A stretch of 64,000 nucleotides of DNA from Syngnathus acus (taxonomy: Eukaryota; Chordata; Actinopteri; Syngnathiformes; Syngnathidae). The translations under genes were made by a program, and so were the position numbers. The DNA is taken from the NCBI RefSeq assembly GCF_901709675.1, contig NC_051092.1:624491-688490 (forward strand). Reading direction: 5' to 3'. Each line of letters begins with the position of its first letter. Position 1 is the first letter of the stretch. Below, in pieces: positions 59,919 to 64,000 of this stretch. A model generated the notes under the pieces. That model searched no databases. It saw nothing but the letters and a program-made list of their open reading frames with translations, and was not told the origin of the DNA.

Positions 59919-62900
59919 ATGTCCCTCAGCAGCGGCCCTGCAGGCGGGAAAGGTGCGGACTCCAGTGCGGTGGACGCGTACGACAGCGGCGATGAGTGGG
60001 ACATCGGTGTGGGCAATCTGATCATTGACCTGGACGCCGACCTGGAGAAGGACAAACTGGAGATGTCAGGCAGCAAGGAGGGCGGCCCGGCGGCCGGGCC
60101 CCCCGGTGCCGTGACCGCTCTGCCCGACAACATCAAATTCGTCAGTCCTGCCGGTGGTGGGCAGGGAAAAGACAGCAAATCCAAATCCAAGCGCACTAAA
60201 AACTCCAAAGACGGCAGCAAGACGGCGCCGCTGGACGCTGTCAAGAAGGAGCTGCCGGGTCGGGCCCCCGGGGACCCGGCGGTGGCGGCCCACAGCCTCA
60301 ACCCGGGTCTGACTAAGGGGGGCGACAAGTCCGGCAAAGCCATGCGGGTCCCGCCGGTCGTCAAGAAGGACAAGGACGGTATGTCGGCAAAGACTAAGAA
60401 GGACAAAATGGAGGTGGACAAGGAACCGCTGGCGCCGACCGGGACCCCTCTCCCCCGCAGCGGGCCCTTCGAGAGCCAGCAGAGTGCAGAGGCCCCCATC
60501 GCCGAGCTGCTGGGTCACGTGGCTCTGGACTCTGCCGGGATGGGCCAGCCTGTCGCCATGACGACCGAGGAGGAGGACGATGAGGACGAGGACATGGACG
60601 GCGGCGGCGGCGAGTGCCGCAACTTGAAGAAGATGCTGTGTGGGGGGGACAAGGTAAGGTCGGAGACACCTCGACAACATTTGACGGTCTGTCGGTCTCT
60701 GCCTGTTGTTGCCAGTTTTCCCCCAAAAGTTGACATTTACGCATTTCTCTTGACTTGACTGCCAAGATGCTGACCTCCAAAGGCTCACGCTTGCTGCTGG
60801 TGTTTGTCTCCCCCTTCCAGATGGAGTCGCCCGGCTCCACGCCGGCTCCGCCTCCCCTGCACCTGCTGGCCAATAGCGACATCTCGTCGCCGTGCGAGCA
60901 GATCATGGTGCGCACGCGCTCGCTGGCGGTCAACACGGCCGACGCGGCGCAGGCCACCGAGCCCGAGTGCCTGGGACCCTGCGAACCCGGAACCAGCGTC
61001 AACCTGGAGGGCATCGTGTGGCAGGAGACCGAAGACGGTCCGGCCGATGCACATTTCATTCACCGATGCCATGATAACGAACACGACTAGAAATGGTCGC
61101 GTCTAATACGTTACTGTGTGCGTGCGTGCGTGCGTGCGATGCAGGCATGCTGGTGGTGAACGTAACGTGGCGGAACAAGACGTACGTGGGGACCCTGCTA
61201 GACTGCACCCGACACGACTGGGCCCCGCCCAGGTTGGTTTGGGTGCACGGGCGCGAAGCCGAGCACCCGCCCGGCACGTGCTGAGCGCTCTGCCCATGTC
61301 TTTCAGGTTCTGCGATTCTCCCACCAGCGACGTGGAGATGCGAGGCGGGCGCGGCCGAGGCAAGCGGATGCGCCCGGCCGGCGGCGTGCCCGCCAACGAC
61401 AACGGCACGTCGTCGGACAACAAAGGAAGCGGCAAGACCCGCGGCGGGGCCGCCGGCACCAACGGCAAAGGGCGGCGCGGAAGCCAGACGTCCGCCGCCG
61501 GGCCGGGGGAGGACGCCAAGGCCAGCCCCTGCTCCTCCGCCAAGAGGAAGAGCAAGCCCGCCTCGGACATGGAGCCCACCTCCAGCTCCGAGGACACCAA
61601 AGCGTCCAAGCGAATGCGGAGCAACTCCACCGGCGCTGCCCACTCGCTCCCCACCGGGAAATTGGAGGCGGCCGCGCTGGAGCGCGTGTGTCCGTCGCCG
61701 GTGCTCATCGATTGCCCCCACCCCAACTGCAACAAGAAGTACAAGCACGTCAACGGCCTCAAGTACCACCAGGCGCGCGCCCACCACGAGCACGACGCAG
61801 ACAGCGAATACGGCGACGAGTCGGGCCACCACCCCGACGCCGCCTCCTGCAACGGCGCCGCTATCTCCCCGGCCCGCTCTGCCACACCTAAAGGGCGGGG
61901 CTTCGACGCGCCCTCGCCGGGGAAGCAGCCGCCCAAGCTCGGCAAGAAGAGGACGGGCGAGGGCGAGCCCGACGGGACGGACGCCGAGTGCTTGACGGAC
62001 GAGGCCAGTAATGACGGCGTGGAGGACAGGAAGGCCAAGAAGATGGCGGCGGCCGGCGGGAAAACGGACAAAACCACCCCGAAGGGAGCGAAGCCCGGCC
62101 GGCCCACGCTGCCTGCCGGTCCCTCCGTGCCGCTCTCTTACAACCCGCGAGCTGGTTCTCCCTCGCCGGGCTCTGCGGCGGCCCCAAAGAACGGCCAACC
62201 CAAAACCCCCTCTCTGGTGGACCCCTCCTCCAGCCCCCTGGCCAAAGACAAGAAGAAAAAAGACAAGAAGAGGCGGGAGGGCGACAGCCCCAAGGGGCCG
62301 CCGCGGCTGGAGGAGGGCTACGCCGAGGCGGGCGATGCCCTTCTCAACGGCTCCTCTGAAGTTCAGCAGAGCCGACTGGCCAGCATCAAGGCGGCGGCCG
62401 ACAAAGTCTACAGCTTCTCGGATAGCGCGCCTAGCCCCTCCCTGGGTGGCGGCGGTGGCAGGGCGGAGGGCGCCGTGGGGCAGAACGGCACCGACGGCAT
62501 GTCGCTCCAAACCAGCAGCCCCGCCTACTCGGACATCTCTGACGAGGGCGAGGACGGCGAAGGAAAGGCGGAGGGCGTCAAGGTGAAAACGGAGCCTGAC
62601 TCCAAGAAGGCCCTGTATCCCCCTCAAGCGCCGCCCGCCAAGGAAGCCCCCTACTACCCCACCTACGACGCCTACTACCCAACGGCCTACGCTGGCGCCA
62701 GCCCCGCCTCTACCGCCGCACCCAAGAAGGAGGAAGAACCGGAGGTGACCGAGGGGGTCAAGGTGAAAGTGGAGCCTCCGGAGGACAGGAAGTCTGAGGC
62801 CGGACCCCCGCAGCCGTCGGTCATCCAGCAGCGCCCCAACGTGTACGCCCCCCCGCCCCTCTACTACAACCAGTACTACGGCCAGCCCTACTCGTACTCG

Positions 62901-64000
62901 CCCGACCAGGCCTACCACGCCCACCTGCTGGCCTCCAGCCCCGCCTACCGGCAGCAGTGCGAGGAGCGCCAGCGGCTGGCCGACAAGAAGGCGGAGGGCA
63001 AAGCCTCGGCCGGCCCGCCCACCCTGACGCCGGCCCCCGCCCTCGCTGAGCTGGCCAAAGGCAAGCCCAAGGAGGCGGCGGGGCCCGAGCCAGCCAAGTC
63101 CGTCATCATGGTGAAGGGCGACGACCCCAAGGTTGCCGCCGCCCCCCCTGAGGGGCTGAAGATGAAGCTGAGCGAGGCAGGCCATCAAGCCAAAGAAGAG
63201 GCTACCGCTGCCGCCATGTGGTACAGACAGGTATGACCGCCTTGCTTGCCAAAGTTTGGAAATAGGTACAACTGCTCACACCTGACAAAAAGCTTCACTC
63301 TCAAACCAATCGTCAATACAAGTGCCATTTGTCGCTCTCCTTTTGGCAGGAACCCGACGCCCGCCTGTGGCCCTACGTGTACCCCAACAAGTACTCGGAT
63401 GCCCCCAAAGCGCAGGAGGACGAACGCGAGCGCGACAGGAAGTCAAAGGAGGACCGTCCGCGGCCAAAGGAGGCGTCGTACAAAGACGAGGCCAAGGAGG
63501 GGACGGAGGGCCGGGCGCCGCTGCCTTCAGAGGAACAACAGCAGCAGCAGCAGCAGCGTGTGGCGGCCAAGGAGGCGCGGCCCCCCCACGTCCAGTTTGC
63601 AGCCCCCCTGGCGCAGCACCAAGGCTACATGCCCTACATGCACGGACCCTACGCCTACGGACAGGCCTACGAGCCCGGCCACCCCGGCTACCGGGGCGTG
63701 CCCTCCGTCATGATGCAGAATTACCCCGGTAAGACAAAAAACCAACCAATACAAGAAAGAAGGAAAAGGCAGAAAAGAAATGAGATGCGCGCCCGCGTGT
63801 GCTTCCTCAGGCTCCTACCTGGCCGCCGGTTACTCCTTCTCGTCGTACGCTGGCAAGGCGGCGGCCGAGGAGGGCGGCGAGAAAGCGGCGCGTTCCAGCC
63901 CCACGGTGAAGGCGACGGGCGGCGAAGCTAAAGCGCTGGAGCTCCTGCAGCAGCACGCCAGCCACTACAAGAGCAAGTCGCCCACCGCCGACAAGACGCC
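59919..64000 (+). CDS. znf609: zinc finger protein 609 (5' part)
   Basis: Six exons visible: 59919-60653 (coding part of the exon starting at 59792), 60821-61037, 61145-61232, 61307-63230, 63350-63728, 63811-64000 (cut by the window edge). ZNF609 is a nuclear regulator that associates with Integrator and NIPBL and acts in muscle and neural development. Seen: start [32 protein letters not shown], the block [11 protein letters not shown]...[50 protein letters not shown], Lys/Ser-rich linkers, one C2H2 finger ([25 protein letters not shown]) and [22 protein letters not shown]608 is a close relative, but the N-terminus and spacing favour ZNF609. The first coding exon is the orthologue of the human circZNF609 exon. 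Confidence 0.93.

Noticed and set aside
61056-63188. 710-codon open frame on the minus strand across znf609
   Set aside because: It mirrors the GC-rich, Pro/Ser-rich coding exon of znf609 on the plus strand. The plus-strand protein has clear orthologues; the minus frame has Gly/Arg/Val-rich composition and no domain.

Overview
The window is nuclear DNA from a vertebrate, almost certainly a teleost fish with a compact genome. Genes are split into many small exons with GT-AG introns often only 60-120 bp long. Splice-joined exons give proteins close to vertebrate orthologues, and the repeats (hAT-type elements with 8-bp target duplications, a teleost SINE-like insertion) are of kinds found in fish. 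No bacterial, phage or CRISPR features were seen. Species cannot be fixed from sequence alone. I assembled the exons by hand from splice sites, reading-frame phase and remembered family sequences.

Layout, left to right. (1) 1-1136, 3' half of an SLC7 amino-acid transporter closest to slc7a10 (+). (2) 2799-5317, dus2 (+). (3) 6757-10722, a short nfatc3 (+). (4) 11145-12440, pdcd2l (-). (5) 13000-13912, immp2l (-), sharing a bidirectional promoter with (6) znf277 (+, 14744-17288). (7) 19278-25726, ankrd27/VARP (+, 28 coding exons). (8) 26395-27575, tmed6 (+). (9) 28491-33983, three tandem genes encoding an MLKL-like N-terminal four-helix (HeLo-type) domain, two with long Met-Pro-Ser repeat tails and none with a pseudokinase domain. 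(10) 36587-39584, rfwd3 (+). (11) 40510-49281, glg1 (+, 25 coding exons). (12) 51628-52752, an rxfp3-like single-exon GPCR (+). (13) 53651-55903, fem1b (+). (14) 59919-64000, the 5' part of znf609 (+), cut by the window end.

The most unusual part is 27.8-34 kb. The array sits beside rfwd3 and glg1, the human neighbours of MLKL, so it occupies the expected mlkl locus. Its products keep the membrane-killing helical-bundle module of necroptosis but replace the pseudokinase switch with repetitive, low-complexity tails. Copies 1 and 2 are a recent ~2.2-kb tandem duplication including 5' flank and 3' UTR. Copy 3 is older and has no repeat tail.

The other genes are not an operon-like pathway. They are conserved genes whose human counterparts lie on 16q22-q23 (DUS2, NFATC3, TMED6, MLKL, RFWD3, GLG1), 19q13 (SLC7A10, PDCD2L, ANKRD27), 7q31 (IMMP2L, ZNF277) and 15q (FEM1B, ZNF609).
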